From the NCBI GenBank assembly GCA_018609125.1, contig JABAYF010000022.1, forward strand, positions 22,248-86,247: 64,000 nucleotides of DNA, in the 5' to 3' direction. A program made the translations under genes and the position numbers. How positions within the stretch are numbered: the first letter of the stretch is position 1; each line of letters starts with the position of its first letter. Origin of the DNA: Candidatus Nanopelagicales bacterium. GTDB lineage: Bacteria > Actinomycetota > Actinomycetes > S36-B12. The notes under the pieces were generated by a model. The model was given only the letters and a program-made list of their open reading frames with translations. It did no database searches and was not told where the DNA came from. Positions 1 through 8,391 of this stretch are shown here, piece by piece.

Positions 1-2
1 CC

Positions 3-314
3 ACCGCAAAGAAGGCGGTCCCTGCGACCAAGGCGGGTTACACCCTGCCTGGCTTCGCCCTCCCCGGCCTTGGGGTGAGTTTTCCCGAGGTCACCCTCCC
101 TGCGGTTGATCTACCGACATTTGAGCTGCCCAAGTTCGATCTGCCCAAGTTCGATCTGCCTAAGTTTGATCTCAGTGCCCTAGACACCACCGCGGTAGCC
201 AAGTTGCGCGATCGTGCGCACGACGCGGTTCACCAGGCACGTAGCACCGCTGATGGCGCGCGCAATGCCGCCGAACACACCGTCGTGCTCGTCCGTGAAG
301 CCGTAGGCATTTAA
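3..314 (+). CDS. C-terminal part of an LPxFD pentapeptide-repeat protein
   Basis: The reading frame is open from the first bases of the window, so the true start lies upstream and only about 103 residues are visible. The visible part starts with a Lys/Ala-rich stretch (TAKKAVPATKAG). It continues with Leu-Pro pentapeptides (LPAVD, LPTFE, then three LPKFD) and ends in an Ala/Arg-rich, probably helical segment. No catalytic motif is seen. Alternating Lys/Ala tails and helices are found in heparin-binding or nucleoid-associated actinobacterial proteins, but that link is only a guess. A GTG at 75 could give a 79-residue product, but the open upstream frame argues against it. A hairpin at 356-387 probably ends the transcript. 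Confidence 0.6.
   Translation, partial: TAKKAVPATKAGYTLPGFALPGLGVSFPEVTLPAVDLPTFELPKFDLPKFDLPKFDLSALDTTAVAKLRDRAHDAVHQARSTADGARNAAEHTVVLVREAVGI
126..170 (+). repeat. Three 15-bp tandem repeats encoding LPKFD
   Basis: Three consecutive 15-bp units (126-140, 141-155, 156-170) each encode Leu-Pro-Lys-Phe-Asp. The first two are identical and the third differs at two synonymous positions. Two more diverged units (LPAVD, LPTFE) lie just upstream in the same register, so the array is about five units long. Confidence 0.9.
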
Positions 315-355
315 CGTCAAACAAACCGTGGGTTCTATCCGAGCACACGGTCACC

Positions 356-387
356 AGCGCCCCATGGTCCACAGGCCGTGGGGCGCT
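356..387 (+). terminator. Hairpin terminator after the LPKFD protein
   Basis: A 12-bp stem with one G:T wobble (356-367 with 376-387) encloses an 8-nt loop. It is followed by only two further T residues, so the U-tract is weak. It lies between the LPKFD gene and the next promoter. Confidence 0.6.
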
Positions 388-416
388 TTAGGTAGTGACC
401 CCGTACTGTGGGAGGC

Positions 417-707
417 ATGTTTGATGCGGTGCAAAATTTGGTGATTCTCGCCCTCTGGGTGCTCTTCGGTGGGGTCAAGATCTGGGCCTTCGTCGATTGC
501 CTACGCCGTCCCACCCAGGCGTTCACCGCTGTGGGTCGTCTCACCAAACCTGTCTGGTTGCTCATCACCGGAGCCGCTGCCCTCACCGGTCTGCTGCCTG
601 GGCTCACCATCGGCCTGCTCGGTATTGCTGGATTGGTGGGCGCCATGGTCTATTTGTTCGGAATTCGCCCCCGCATTATCGAAATCACCGGTGGCGGCTA
701 CCGCTAG
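417..707 (+). CDS. DUF2516 family small membrane protein
   Basis: A 96-residue protein with two hydrophobic segments (about residues 5-25 and 45-80) around a short basic loop, as in the actinobacterial DUF2516 family. Its function is not known. The ATG at 417 is preceded by a TACTGT -10 box at 404-409 with a 7-nt spacer, so a leaderless mRNA is likely. An in-frame GTG at 408 lies inside that promoter and is less likely. The gene converges on gpm with 23 bp between the stop codons. Confidence 0.75.
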   Translation: MFDAVQNLVILALWVLFGGVKIWAFVDCLRRPTQAFTAVGRLTKPVWLLITGAAALTGLLPGLTIGLLGIAGLVGAMVYLFGIRPRIIEITGGGYR

Positions 708-730
708 GCAGCAACGCCAATTGTCGGCGC

Positions 731-1489
731 CTAACGCCCCTGCGCGGCCACCGCAGCCGCTGCGCTTGCCGCCGCAGCCGGGTCAAGGTACTCGCCACCG
801 GCGATAACGGGCCTGAGGTTGTCGTCAAGGTGGTACACGAGCGGAATACCCGTCGGGATATTGAGTCCCGCGATGTCTTCATCGCTGATTCCATCCAGGT
901 GTTTCACCAGGGCGCGTAATGAGTTGCCGTGTGCCACAACCAGCACGGTCTTCCCGGCCCTTAACTGCTCACCCACGATGACGTCATCCCAGTACGGCAG
1001 GATGCGCTTGACCACATCGGCAAGACACTCTGTGTTCGGCCGCACCTCCGGTGGCAACATGGCATACCGGGGGTCATCGGTTTGGGCAAACTCACTGGCC
1101 GGATCAATGGGTGGCGGTGGCGTGTCGTAGGAGCGCCGCCACATCATGAACTTTTCTTCACCGTATTGGCGAAGAGTTTCTTTTTTGTTTTTCCCCTGGA
1201 GCGCACCGTAGTGCCGCTCATTAAGTCGCCAGTTGCGCTGCACCGGAAGCCAACTCAGGTCGGCAGCATCCAGGGCCAAATTCGCCGTGGTAATGGCTCG
1301 TTTCAGTAGCGAGGTGAGTACCACATCGGGAATGACACCGGCAGCACGCAGCAGTTCACCACCGCGCTTGGCCTCAGCTCGACCCCTGTCGGTTAATCCG
1401 ACGTCCACCCAGCCGGTGAACAGATTGAGCGCATTCCACTCGCTCTCACCGTGACGTAGCAGGATCAGCGTGTAGGGCGCGTTCGTCAT
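731..1489 (-). CDS. gpmA: 2,3-bisphosphoglycerate-dependent phosphoglycerate mutase
   Basis: Interconverts 3- and 2-phosphoglycerate in glycolysis and gluconeogenesis. The histidine-phosphatase motif [10 protein letters not shown] lies near residue 10 (phospho-accepting His). It is followed by the family block [12 protein letters not shown], the substrate loop [11 protein letters not shown] and the second catalytic His in [11 protein letters not shown]. Length (252 residues) is normal, with an Ala-rich C-terminal tail. The start is the ATG of MTNAPYTL, 7 nt after the ybjN stop. Order phoU-mshA-ybjN-gpm beside senX3-regX3 matches the mycobacterial mshA-gpm1-senX3 neighbourhood. Confidence 0.95.
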   Translation of the reverse strand: MTNAPYTLILLRHGESEWNALNLFTGWVDVGLTDRGRAEAKRGGELLRAAGVIPDVVLTSLLKRAITTANLALDAADLSWLPVQRNWRLNERHYGALQGKNKKETLRQYGEEKFMMWRRSYDTPPPPIDPASEFAQTDDPRYAMLPPEVRPNTECLADVVKRILPYWDDVIVGEQLRAGKTVLVVAHGNSLRALVKHLDGISDEDIAGLNIPTGIPLVYHLDDNLRPVIAGGEYLDPAAAASAAAAVAAQGR

Positions 1490-1496
1490 GGCAGCA

Positions 1497-1997
1497 TCAT
1501 GCCTGTTCGCCGATGAGATGGCGAAATGCTTCAAGATTCGTGGTGGGCTCACCGTTGCTCACTCGCCAGTGCCATTCGCGCCTGATAGAGGAGGCAAAGC
1601 CAAGCTCGAGCAAAGTGTTGAATGACCCATCGGAATACTCCAGGACACATCCCATGATGCGGTCGAGTTCATCCGCGCTCACTCCACCTAGTGGTACCCG
1701 TCCGGTGAGGTAGATGTCGCCGAGATGATCGATAGCGAACGCCACGGCGTAGGTGCGTCGGTTACGTTCCAGTATCCAGCGGTAGACGCCCACCAGATTT
1801 TCCTCCGGATGTCTCGCCACGAATGCATTGATACTGAGCGCGTGATCGCCCACCACGAGCGAGACCGTGGTGAGCAGTTTGTGTTCTCCCGGCAGGGTAA
1901 CGACGAAGGTCCCCTCGGTGGAGATCTCGTGTGGCAGTTGCGTTTCGGCCAGGTAGGCGGTAATCGAGGCTATTGCCGCCTCAGTGGCCGGATTCAT
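1497..1997 (-). CDS. YbjN domain-containing protein
   Basis: A 166-residue YbjN-type protein of the kind that sits between mshA and gpm1 in mycobacteria (Rv0487). The fold resembles type III secretion chaperones, with alternating strands and helices. The exact role is unknown. Recognisable features are a substrate-groove-like segment with [12 protein letters not shown] and a central [11 protein letters not shown] strand pair. Its ATG overlaps the mshA stop (ATGA), so the two are probably translationally coupled. Confidence 0.8.
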   Translation of the reverse strand: MNPATEAAIASITAYLAETQLPHEISTEGTFVVTLPGEHKLLTTVSLVVGDHALSINAFVARHPEENLVGVYRWILERNRRTYAVAFAIDHLGDIYLTGRVPLGGVSADELDRIMGCVLEYSDGSFNTLLELGFASSIRREWHWRVSNGEPTTNLEAFRHLIGEQA

Positions 1998-3280
1998 GAC
2001 GATGATGCTGCCTTACTCCAGGCCTGCGGGCGCCTCAACGCGGTGTCGTAGGAACCCAGCAGACCGGCGGCTGTGGTTGACCAGCTGAACTTCTCCGCGT
2101 GGGTACGTGCATGTGCCGCCAAGTTCGCCAGACGGTCGGGTGTGGCCAAGAGGTCAGAAATCACTCGAGCCCAGGTTCGGGGATCGTGGTCGGATACGAG
2201 CACGCCGCTGCGACCGTCGGCAACTGCGGTGCGCAACCCGCCCACGTCAGCGGCAACAACCGGCGTCCCACATGCTTGGGATTCCACCGCAACCAGCCCG
2301 AAGGACTCCGAATAGGACGGCACCACCGTTAAGTCTGCTGCCCGATACCACGCTGCGAGTCGTTCGCGAGGTGCTGGCGGCTCGAAGCGCACGCGATCGG
2401 CGATGCCGAGGTCCGCTGCAAGTTCTTGCAGGGCGGTGGGGTGTTCTAGACCGGAGCCGGACGGCCCACCGTTAATTGCTACGACGAGCGACAGGCCGGG
2501 GTCCTCGGCCAACATGTGCGCGGCGGCTCGCACGAGAACATCGGGGGCCTTCAGTGGTTGTAGGCGACCGACGAAGAGCAGACAACGCTCGTGGCCAGCC
2601 AGACCCACCTCACGACGCGCTGCGGCGCGGTCACCGGGCGAGAAGACGTCGAGGTCAACCCCGGGGTGAACAACGTCGATAGCTTCCGGGGCCGCGCTAT
2701 AGAGCAGGCTGAGATCGGCTGCTTCGTCCAAGGTGTTAGCGATGAGTCGAGTTGAGGCAGCCACCACCTGCTCCTCACCAATCACGCGCACGTGGGGTTC
2801 GGGACGATCACCTTCGGCGAGTCCGGCATTCTTTACCTTTGCCATCGTGTGCATGGAGTGCACCAGGGGCACGTTCCAGCGCTGAGAAGCGAGCCAGCCC
2901 ACATGCCCAGAGAGCCAGTAGTGGCTGTGTACCAGGTCAAACCAGCCCTCGGGTAGTCGCGATTCGAAGCCGAGAAGTTCAGCACTCAGTGCACACAATT
3001 GAGCGGGTAGATCTTCTTTGCGTAGGCCTTCAAAAGGTCCGGCACGCAGGTGACGAACAGATACGCCCGGTTCGATTTCTACCGTGGGGGGGAGGTCAGA
3101 GGAGTCAGCGCGAGTGAAAATCTCCACTTCCACGCCGGCGGCAGCGAGGCGACGGGCGGATTCGATCACGTACACGTTCATGCCGCCGGCGTCGCCAGTC
3201 CCGGGTTGGGCGAGTGGAGACGTATGTACCGACAGCACAGCAACGCGGCGGGGTGTACCGCGTACGCGCCGAATAGCCAT
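1994..3280 (-). CDS. mshA: D-inositol-3-phosphate glycosyltransferase (mycothiol synthesis)
   Basis: Transfers GlcNAc from UDP-GlcNAc to 1-L-myo-inositol-1-phosphate, the first committed step of mycothiol, the low-molecular-weight thiol of actinobacteria. A GT4 glycosyltransferase of 428 residues. It has the N-terminal glycine loop [13 protein letters not shown], the VHSHYWLSG segment, a [13 protein letters not shown] nucleotide-binding block and the C-terminal [19 protein letters not shown] motif with the two conserved Glu. The ATG at 3280 follows a GGAGAGGT ribosome site. Presence of mshA means the cell should make mycothiol, which is relevant to ArsC further along. Confidence 0.95.
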   Translation of the reverse strand: MAIRRVRGTPRRVAVLSVHTSPLAQPGTGDAGGMNVYVIESARRLAAAGVEVEIFTRADSSDLPPTVEIEPGVSVRHLRAGPFEGLRKEDLPAQLCALSAELLGFESRLPEGWFDLVHSHYWLSGHVGWLASQRWNVPLVHSMHTMAKVKNAGLAEGDRPEPHVRVIGEEQVVAASTRLIANTLDEAADLSLLYSAAPEAIDVVHPGVDLDVFSPGDRAAARREVGLAGHERCLLFVGRLQPLKAPDVLVRAAAHMLAEDPGLSLVVAINGGPSGSGLEHPTALQELAADLGIADRVRFEPPAPRERLAAWYRAADLTVVPSYSESFGLVAVESQACGTPVVAADVGGLRTAVADGRSGVLVSDHDPRTWARVISDLLATPDRLANLAAHARTHAEKFSWSTTAAGLLGSYDTALRRPQAWSKAASSS

Positions 3281-3368
3281 CGGGTGAACCTCTCCGTTGA
3301 TGAACGACCCTTATTCTTACGCACCGGGTCGAATCTGGCACACGGGCACGTCGGGATCGCTTCAGCGG

Positions 3369-4034
3369 TCACCGCTCAGCGAGGCTCACTTCCACGTAGG
3401 GCTCTCCGGTGACGATAGTCACGACTCGTCGGGTCACGGAGACGGCATGGTCTGCGAATCGTTCGTAATAGCGCGATAGCAGGGTCACATCAATGGCTGA
3501 CTCGATGCCATGTTTCCACGAGGGAGACAGGACGACGGTGAACAGTTCTCGATGCAGGCGATCCATCTCCTCGTCATGGCGGGCGATGTCAGCGGCCAAG
3601 CCGACGTCCTTACTCGCAATGACCGCTCCAGTTTTGGATACGATTGCCTCAGCGATGCCACCCATTTCGGCAAACACCGAGCGAACTTCGGTAGGGATAG
3701 CCACGCTGGGGTAGCGCATGCGAGCCTGCTTGGCCACATGCTCGGCTAAGTCGCCCATGCGTTCCAGGGAAGCAGAGATGCGCAGGGCGCCGATCACAAT
3801 GCGCAGATCGGTAGCCACCGGGGCCTGCAGTGCAATCACATCGGAGCACTTCTGTTCGACATCTGCACTCACCTGGTCCACATCCGCATCAGCGGCAATC
3901 ACAGACTCGGCCAGGCGTAGGTCGGCGTCCATGAGTGACTGTGTCGCGAGGTTCATGGCTGAACCGACCAGGCGAGTGAGGCGGACGAGATCGTCGCTGA
4001 TGGTGTCGAGCTGCTCGTAGTAGTCCTGGCGCAT
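3369..4034 (-). CDS. phoU: Phosphate signalling/transport regulator PhoU
   Basis: A 221-residue PhoU with two repeated three-helix bundles. Each bundle carries the metal-binding E/DxxxD pattern (for example LAESVIAADADVDQ and DEEMDRLHRELF). PhoU normally restrains the phosphate sensor kinase when phosphate is ample. The start chosen is MRQDYYEQLDTISDDL, which matches the family N-terminus and follows a GGAAGGGAT ribosome site; a longer frame to 4073 is unlikely. It is divergent from senX3 with 158 bp between start codons, a sensible arrangement for a shared phosphate switch. Confidence 0.9.
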   Translation of the reverse strand: MRQDYYEQLDTISDDLVRLTRLVGSAMNLATQSLMDADLRLAESVIAADADVDQVSADVEQKCSDVIALQAPVATDLRIVIGALRISASLERMGDLAEHVAKQARMRYPSVAIPTEVRSVFAEMGGIAEAIVSKTGAVIASKDVGLAADIARHDEEMDRLHRELFTVVLSPSWKHGIESAIDVTLLSRYYERFADHAVSVTRRVVTIVTGEPYVEVSLAER

Positions 4035-4180
4035 TGGTATCCCTTCCACTTCCACATCGTGAGGGAGCATCATGAATGAAAGATGACCGGATGGTTAACT
4101 GCGCACTATTCCGTATGAATGTTGGAATAACCCGTTCATCGCTCCCCCTAAGGGTGTCACGGCGCCCGGCGGCATCACAC

Positions 4181-4192
4181 TACCCTTTCCCC
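4181..4192 (+). promoter_or_regulatory. Leaderless -10 element of senX3
   Basis: TACCCT at 4181-4186 lies 6 nt before the ATG at 4193, the spacing expected if transcription starts at the start codon. No good -35 is visible 17 bp upstream, which would fit activator-dependent transcription. Confidence 0.6.
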
Positions 4193-5332
4193 ATGGCCAG
4201 TCGTTTGCGTCGTTTTGGGCGAGAGTTGCCCGAGGAGGTAGCGGGTGGAGTGAGCGCGCCCGCTGTTCCGGATGCGCTGATCAATGCGCTCTCCGCGATG
4301 CCAGGCGCTGCTCTTCTTGCTGGGGTCCACGGGCAGGTGCTGCACGCAACTCCTCGCGCTCGAGCTTTAGGACTTATTCGTGGCGAATATCTTGTCGCTG
4401 GTGCTACCCGTGACCTCGTCGAGGAGGTCGCTGCTGACCAACGGCCGCGTGAAAGACACCTTCGTGTGCGACGACCACCGCGAGGGCGTGGACTACTCGA
4501 CCTCCATGTTCAGGTCACTCCAATAGCGCCAGACATGATGTTGATCGTGATGACAGATCTTTCCGATGAGCGCAGGGTTGATGCGGTGCGACGTGATTTC
4601 GTGGCCAATGTCAGTCACGAACTTAAGACCCCGGTGGGTGCGCTCTCGCTACTTTCCGAAGCGGTGGTGAGTGCTGCTGACGATGCTGAAGCGGTGCGGC
4701 GCTTCGCTGAACGTATCCAGCTCGAATCAGTGCGATTGGGCAATCTCATCAACGACATCATTGATTTATCGCGGCTGGAAAGCGGCGACATAATCGAGCG
4801 AACGGTGGAGTGTGATGTGAGTGCGGTTATTCGTGAGGCATCGGAAGAATTCGCCACTATTGCTCAGGCCCGTGACATAGAAATAGTGCAGAGCACTATC
4901 CCTGATGCGCTCGTGCTAGGCGAAAGATCGCAGTTGCTGATGGCCGTGCGCAACCTCATGGCTAACGCACTTTCTTACTCCGCTTCGGGCACTCGCATTT
5001 CCGTAACGGTGCGACAAGTCGAAGATTTGATTGAGATTGACGTCAAGGATCAAGGAATCGGGATTCCCGCCCACGATCTCGATCGTATTTTTGAACGTTT
5101 TTATCGCGTGGATCCGGCACGTTCACGAAACACCGGCGGTACCGGTCTGGGTCTAGCCATCGTTAAGCACGTGTGTCGGATACATGGCGGTGAATGCCTG
5201 GTGTGGTCTGAACTAGGGATCGGATCAACCTTCACATTGCGCTTCCCGCAGGCGGGCGCTATCAGCGAATTTTGGCTCGATGAAGTATCAGTGATGCGCG
5301 ACGTAAGTGAGCGGAGAGTCGAGCCATCGTGA
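4193..5332 (+). CDS. senX3: Phosphate-responsive sensor histidine kinase SenX3 (no membrane segment)
   Basis: Partner kinase of RegX3. A PAS-like N-terminal region (about residues 25-120) leads into the HisKA block with FVANVSHELKTPVGAL (phospho-accepting His). The ATPase domain has N-box NLMANALSYS, G1 DQGIGI, the F-box FERFYRVD and G2 TGLGLAIVKH. Mycobacterial SenX3 has two N-terminal membrane helices; here neither the 379 residues nor the upstream frame to 4076 contains a hydrophobic span, so this kinase appears cytosolic. The ATG at 4193 is set by the -10 at 4181. The stop overlaps regX3 by 4 nt. Confidence 0.9.
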   Translation: MASRLRRFGRELPEEVAGGVSAPAVPDALINALSAMPGAALLAGVHGQVLHATPRARALGLIRGEYLVAGATRDLVEEVAADQRPRERHLRVRRPPRGRGLLDLHVQVTPIAPDMMLIVMTDLSDERRVDAVRRDFVANVSHELKTPVGALSLLSEAVVSAADDAEAVRRFAERIQLESVRLGNLINDIIDLSRLESGDIIERTVECDVSAVIREASEEFATIAQARDIEIVQSTIPDALVLGERSQLLMAVRNLMANALSYSASGTRISVTVRQVEDLIEIDVKDQGIGIPAHDLDRIFERFYRVDPARSRNTGGTGLGLAIVKHVCRIHGGECLVWSELGIGSTFTLRFPQAGAISEFWLDEVSVMRDVSERRVEPS

Positions 5333-6009
5333 CGCGAATACTGGTGATTGAAGATGAGGAATCGTTTTCGGAGGCATTGTCATTTATGTTGCGCCGCGAG
5401 GGATATGAGGTTGGCGTTGCGCCTGATGGCGCTGCCGGAATCGCAGAGTTTGATCGGCACGGTGCCGACCTGGTTTTGCTTGATCTGATGCTGCCTGGGG
5501 TCCCAGGAACCGAGGTGTGTCGCACCCTGCGCCAGCGTTCAACGGTACCGATCATCATGGTGACGGCCAAGGACAGCGAAGTGGACAAGGTGGTCGGGCT
5601 AGAACTTGGCGCCGACGACTACGTCACGAAGCCGTTTTCATCGCGCGAATTGGTGGCACGCATCCGAGCAGTACTACGTCGGCGAGCCGAACCAGAAGAG
5701 CTCGTGTCGACCGTGGTGGAAGCAGGACCGGTTCGTCTAGATACTGACCGCCATGTGGTGACCGTTCAGGGTGCGGTGGTGCCGATGCCGCTGAAGGAAT
5801 TTGATCTACTGGAATTTCTCATCCGAAACGCTGGCCGAGTGCTCACGCGTGGGCAGATCATCGAGCGAGTGTGGGGAGCCGATTATGTGGGCGACACAAA
5901 AACTCTGGACGTACATATCAAGCGGCTGCGCACCAAAATCGAAGGCGACCCAGCTCACCCGACGCTGATCACCACGGTGCGTGGCCTGGGCTACAAGTTT
6001 CAGACGTAA
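5329..6009 (+). CDS. regX3: OmpR-type response regulator RegX3
   Basis: Phosphate-starvation response regulator of 226 residues. The receiver domain has acidic pocket EDEE near residue 9, phospho-accepting Asp in LVLLDLMLPG, Thr in MVTAKDSE and Lys in VTKPFSSRE. A winged-helix DNA-binding domain follows (LKEFDLLEFLIRNAGRV, then the DVHIKRLRTKIE recognition region). The GTG start overlaps the senX3 stop (GTGA), which indicates translational coupling. Expected targets are pho genes; none apart from the adjacent phoU/senX3 are seen here. Confidence 0.95.
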   Translation: MTRILVIEDEESFSEALSFMLRREGYEVGVAPDGAAGIAEFDRHGADLVLLDLMLPGVPGTEVCRTLRQRSTVPIIMVTAKDSEVDKVVGLELGADDYVTKPFSSRELVARIRAVLRRRAEPEELVSTVVEAGPVRLDTDRHVVTVQGAVVPMPLKEFDLLEFLIRNAGRVLTRGQIIERVWGADYVGDTKTLDVHIKRLRTKIEGDPAHPTLITTVRGLGYKFQT

Positions 6010-6026
6010 CCGACAAAACGAGTAAA

Positions 6027-6566
6027 TTAAACCGGGCTGGCGGGTTCGACGGTGATCCCGTCGTAAATGCCGGTGGGTGGCACCGTGAGCACCTCGAGTT
6101 CAGCAAGACCGGCGTCATCAAAAAACACCTGGACGGGCACAAATCCGCTCGCCGGGATCTCCACCGTGTACACATTTACCCAGCGGGTAGCCCCTAGGTC
6201 GTCGGTGCCGTAGCCGAAGGGGATCGCAGCTCCGGGTTCGACGACGACCGTGCCGATGGCTGCTGTTCCATCGGTGAAAACAGCCGGCACGCCATTGACC
6301 TGAACACCGGCCACGGCGTCGGCGGCATCGCCGACATTGACAACGGTCATGATGAGGGTCGCGGCCGAGCCATCGTCGCCCCGAACGAGGGTGGCGTTTT
6401 CTACCTTCATGGTGCCCACCTGGGCCTGCACCCCGTTGCCGGTGGATTGGGTGCTCTGCAGGTTTGTGGTCGCACCGAATCCGTTGTAGCAACCGCTCAG
6501 AGCAAAGACCGCGCCGATAACGATCGTGGCGGCGCCGATTCTCGTTCGGAACTGTGTGCGGTTCAC
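6027..6566 (-). CDS. lpqE: LpqE-like lipoprotein
   Basis: An exported lipoprotein of 179 residues. The signal peptide runs to the lipobox LSGC (Cys near residue 26). The rest is a single beta-rich domain with conserved blocks NATLVRGDDGSAATLIMTV and FDDAGLAELEVLTVPP. In mycobacteria lpqE (Rv3584) lies divergent to carD, exactly as here, which supports the name. Its function is unknown; the fold is compatible with a copper-chaperone-like periplasmic protein, but that is inference. The GTG start at 6566 follows AGGAG with a 6-nt spacer. Confidence 0.8.
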   Translation of the reverse strand: MNRTQFRTRIGAATIVIGAVFALSGCYNGFGATTNLQSTQSTGNGVQAQVGTMKVENATLVRGDDGSAATLIMTVVNVGDAADAVAGVQVNGVPAVFTDGTAAIGTVVVEPGAAIPFGYGTDDLGATRWVNVYTVEIPASGFVPVQVFFDDAGLAELEVLTVPPTGIYDGITVEPASPV

Positions 6567-6685
6567 TCATCACTCCTGCGTCTGCGGGTTTTCTTCAGCC
6601 TAGCGGAGGACCATCGGCAAGGAAGGCCCCGAGTCCCGTCGATAGCCCGTGCTAACCTAGGTGTCCTGGAAAGGGGAATTTCTCT

Positions 6686-7168
6686 ATGACTTTTAAGGTT
6701 GGCGACACGGTCGTCTACCCCCACCACGGGGCGGCTCTCATTGAAGATGTCGAGGTGCGGGTGATCAAAGGCGAGGAGCGCGAGTACCTCGTTTTGCGCG
6801 TAGCCCAAGGCGATCTCACCGTTCGGGTCCCAGCCGATAACGTCGATCTGGTGGGGGTCCGCGACGTTGTTAACGCCGAGGGCCTGGACCGGGTTTTTGA
6901 GGTCCTGCGTCAGCCCTACACCGAGGAGCCCACCAACTGGTCGCGACGCTACAAGGCCAATCTAGAAAAACTGGCCTCCGGCGATGTCATCAAGGTGGCC
7001 GAAGTGGTGCGTGATTTGTGGCGTCGCGAACGCGAACGCGGGCTCTCCGCCGGCGAAAAGCGGATGTTGGCCAAGGCACGCCAGATTTTGGTGAGTGAAT
7101 TGGCCCTGGCCGAGAAGACCAACGAGGACAAGGCAGAGGCCATCCTCGACGAGGTCCTCGCTTCCTAG
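6686..7168 (+). CDS. carD: RNA polymerase-binding transcription factor CarD
   Basis: Essential actinobacterial regulator that binds the RNA polymerase beta subunit and stabilises open promoter complexes, especially at rRNA promoters. The N-terminal Tudor-like RNAP-interaction domain ([19 protein letters not shown]) is followed by the helical DNA-binding domain with the conserved [14 protein letters not shown] Trp and a C-terminal leucine-rich part. Length 160 residues is normal. An AAAGGGG ribosome site precedes the ATG, and a TAACCT box at 6653 is a plausible -10. It heads the carD-ispD-ispF-cysS-rlmB run. Confidence 0.97.
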   Translation: MTFKVGDTVVYPHHGAALIEDVEVRVIKGEEREYLVLRVAQGDLTVRVPADNVDLVGVRDVVNAEGLDRVFEVLRQPYTEEPTNWSRRYKANLEKLASGDVIKVAEVVRDLWRRERERGLSAGEKRMLAKARQILVSELALAEKTNEDKAEAILDEVLAS

Positions 7169-7170
7169 AG

Positions 7171-7884
7171 GTGACCAACACCACGCGCACCGCGGTGTGC
7201 GTACCCGCAGCCGGTCGAGGTGAGCGGCTAGGTCCAGGTAGCCCCAAGGCTCTTCGTGACCTAGGTGGTACTCCCATTTTGGTGCACTCGGTGCGCGCCA
7301 TGTCGCGTGCACGAGGGGTTGATCTCGTGGTGGTTGCCGCCCCGGCGGATCAGGTGGATCAGGTGCGCGCTTTGTTGGCGGGCACGGTCGAAGACGCCGC
7401 AGTCACCGTGGTTTCTGGTGGTGACACCCGCCAAGAATCTGTGGCTCGGTCGCTGCTAGCCCTGCCGGCAGATGTTGACATCGTGCTCGTTCACGATGCC
7501 GCTCGACCTCTCGTTCCCGTTGAAGTCATCGAGCGGGTTATTCACGCGGTCCGCGGTGGTCATCGCGCGGTCGTACCAGTTGTGGCCGTGGTGGACACTG
7601 TGAAGCAGGTTGATGCTGAAGGCGTGGTCGTTGCAACCCACGATCGAGTTCAGTTACGGGCGGTTCAAACCCCGCAGGGGTTCGACCGCGAAACACTGCA
7701 GCAGGCCCATGCAACGGCGGAGGTGGACGACGTAAGTGACGATGCAGGCTTGGTGGAACGTCTCGGTATTGACGTGTGGACCGTGCCCGGACACGAAGAA
7801 GGTTTCAAGATCACCCGGCCGCTGGACCTCGTGTTAGCTGAAGCAATACTTTCTCGACGACGGGCTCGCGGTGACATTACCTAA
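7171..7884 (+). CDS. ispD: 2-C-methyl-D-erythritol 4-phosphate cytidylyltransferase
   Basis: Makes CDP-methylerythritol in the non-mevalonate (MEP) isoprenoid pathway. It begins with the nucleotidyltransferase signature [18 protein letters not shown] (catalytic Arg and Lys), contains the [11 protein letters not shown] active-site strand, the [12 protein letters not shown] block and the C-terminal [13 protein letters not shown] motif. It starts with GTG 2 nt after the carD stop and overlaps ispF by 14 nt. The carD-ispD-ispF order is conserved in mycobacteria. Confidence 0.95.
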   Translation: MTNTTRTAVCVPAAGRGERLGPGSPKALRDLGGTPILVHSVRAMSRARGVDLVVVAAPADQVDQVRALLAGTVEDAAVTVVSGGDTRQESVARSLLALPADVDIVLVHDAARPLVPVEVIERVIHAVRGGHRAVVPVVAVVDTVKQVDAEGVVVATHDRVQLRAVQTPQGFDRETLQQAHATAEVDDVSDDAGLVERLGIDVWTVPGHEEGFKITRPLDLVLAEAILSRRRARGDIT

Positions 7885-8368
7885 TTTTCGCACTGGTTTC
7901 GGTGTCGATGTGCATCCCTTTTCCACCGACTCTGCGCGCCCTCTGTGGATCGCGGGGTTGTGCTGGGAAGACCAGGGCCCAGGGCTGACCGGGCACTCCG
8001 ATGGTGATGTCGCTGCCCATGCCGGCTGCGATGCGCTCTTATCGGCGGCCGGACTCGGCGATCTCGGCGCGATTTTCGGCACCGACCAACCACAGTGGGC
8101 CGGCGCATCGGGGCAGGTGCTCCTGACCGAGGTGGCCGCCCGCGTGCGCGCAGCCGGCTTCGACATCGCCAATGTGGCGATCACGGTGATCGGCAACCGA
8201 CCCAGGATCGGACCCCGCCGCGGTGCAGCCGAAGCGCTCCTATCCGAAGCGGTCGGTGCCCCGGTCAGCGTTGCGGCAACCACCACCGATGGACTCGGCC
8301 TCACCGGCCGTGGCGAAGGCCTAGCAGCAATGGCGAGCGCATTGGTGAGCGCGGCAACCAGTCTCTAG
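7871..8368 (+). CDS. ispF: 2-C-methyl-D-erythritol 2,4-cyclodiphosphate synthase
   Basis: Cyclises CDP-ME 2-phosphate to MEcPP in the MEP pathway. The zinc-binding motif GFGVDVHPF lies at residues 9-17 and the conserved [17 protein letters not shown] follows; [17 protein letters not shown] closes the active site. Length 165 residues is normal. The GTG start lies inside the end of ispD (14-nt overlap), so the two enzymes are probably made together. Confidence 0.95.
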   Translation: MTLPNFRTGFGVDVHPFSTDSARPLWIAGLCWEDQGPGLTGHSDGDVAAHAGCDALLSAAGLGDLGAIFGTDQPQWAGASGQVLLTEVAARVRAAGFDIANVAITVIGNRPRIGPRRGAAEALLSEAVGAPVSVAATTTDGLGLTGRGEGLAAMASALVSAATSL

Positions 8369-8391
8369 ATCCACGTCACTACGCTCTAGGG

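Noticed and set aside
4091-4144. Possible PHO box (GTTAAC and GTTCATC) in front of senX3
   Set aside because: The two half-sites are about 44 bp apart and do not form the 11-bp direct repeats of known RegX3/PhoP sites.
8095-8391. Long N-terminal extension of cysteinyl-tRNA synthetase
   Set aside because: It lies inside ispF in another frame, has Arg/Pro-rich shadow composition, and the leaderless -10 at 8380 fixes the start at 8392.
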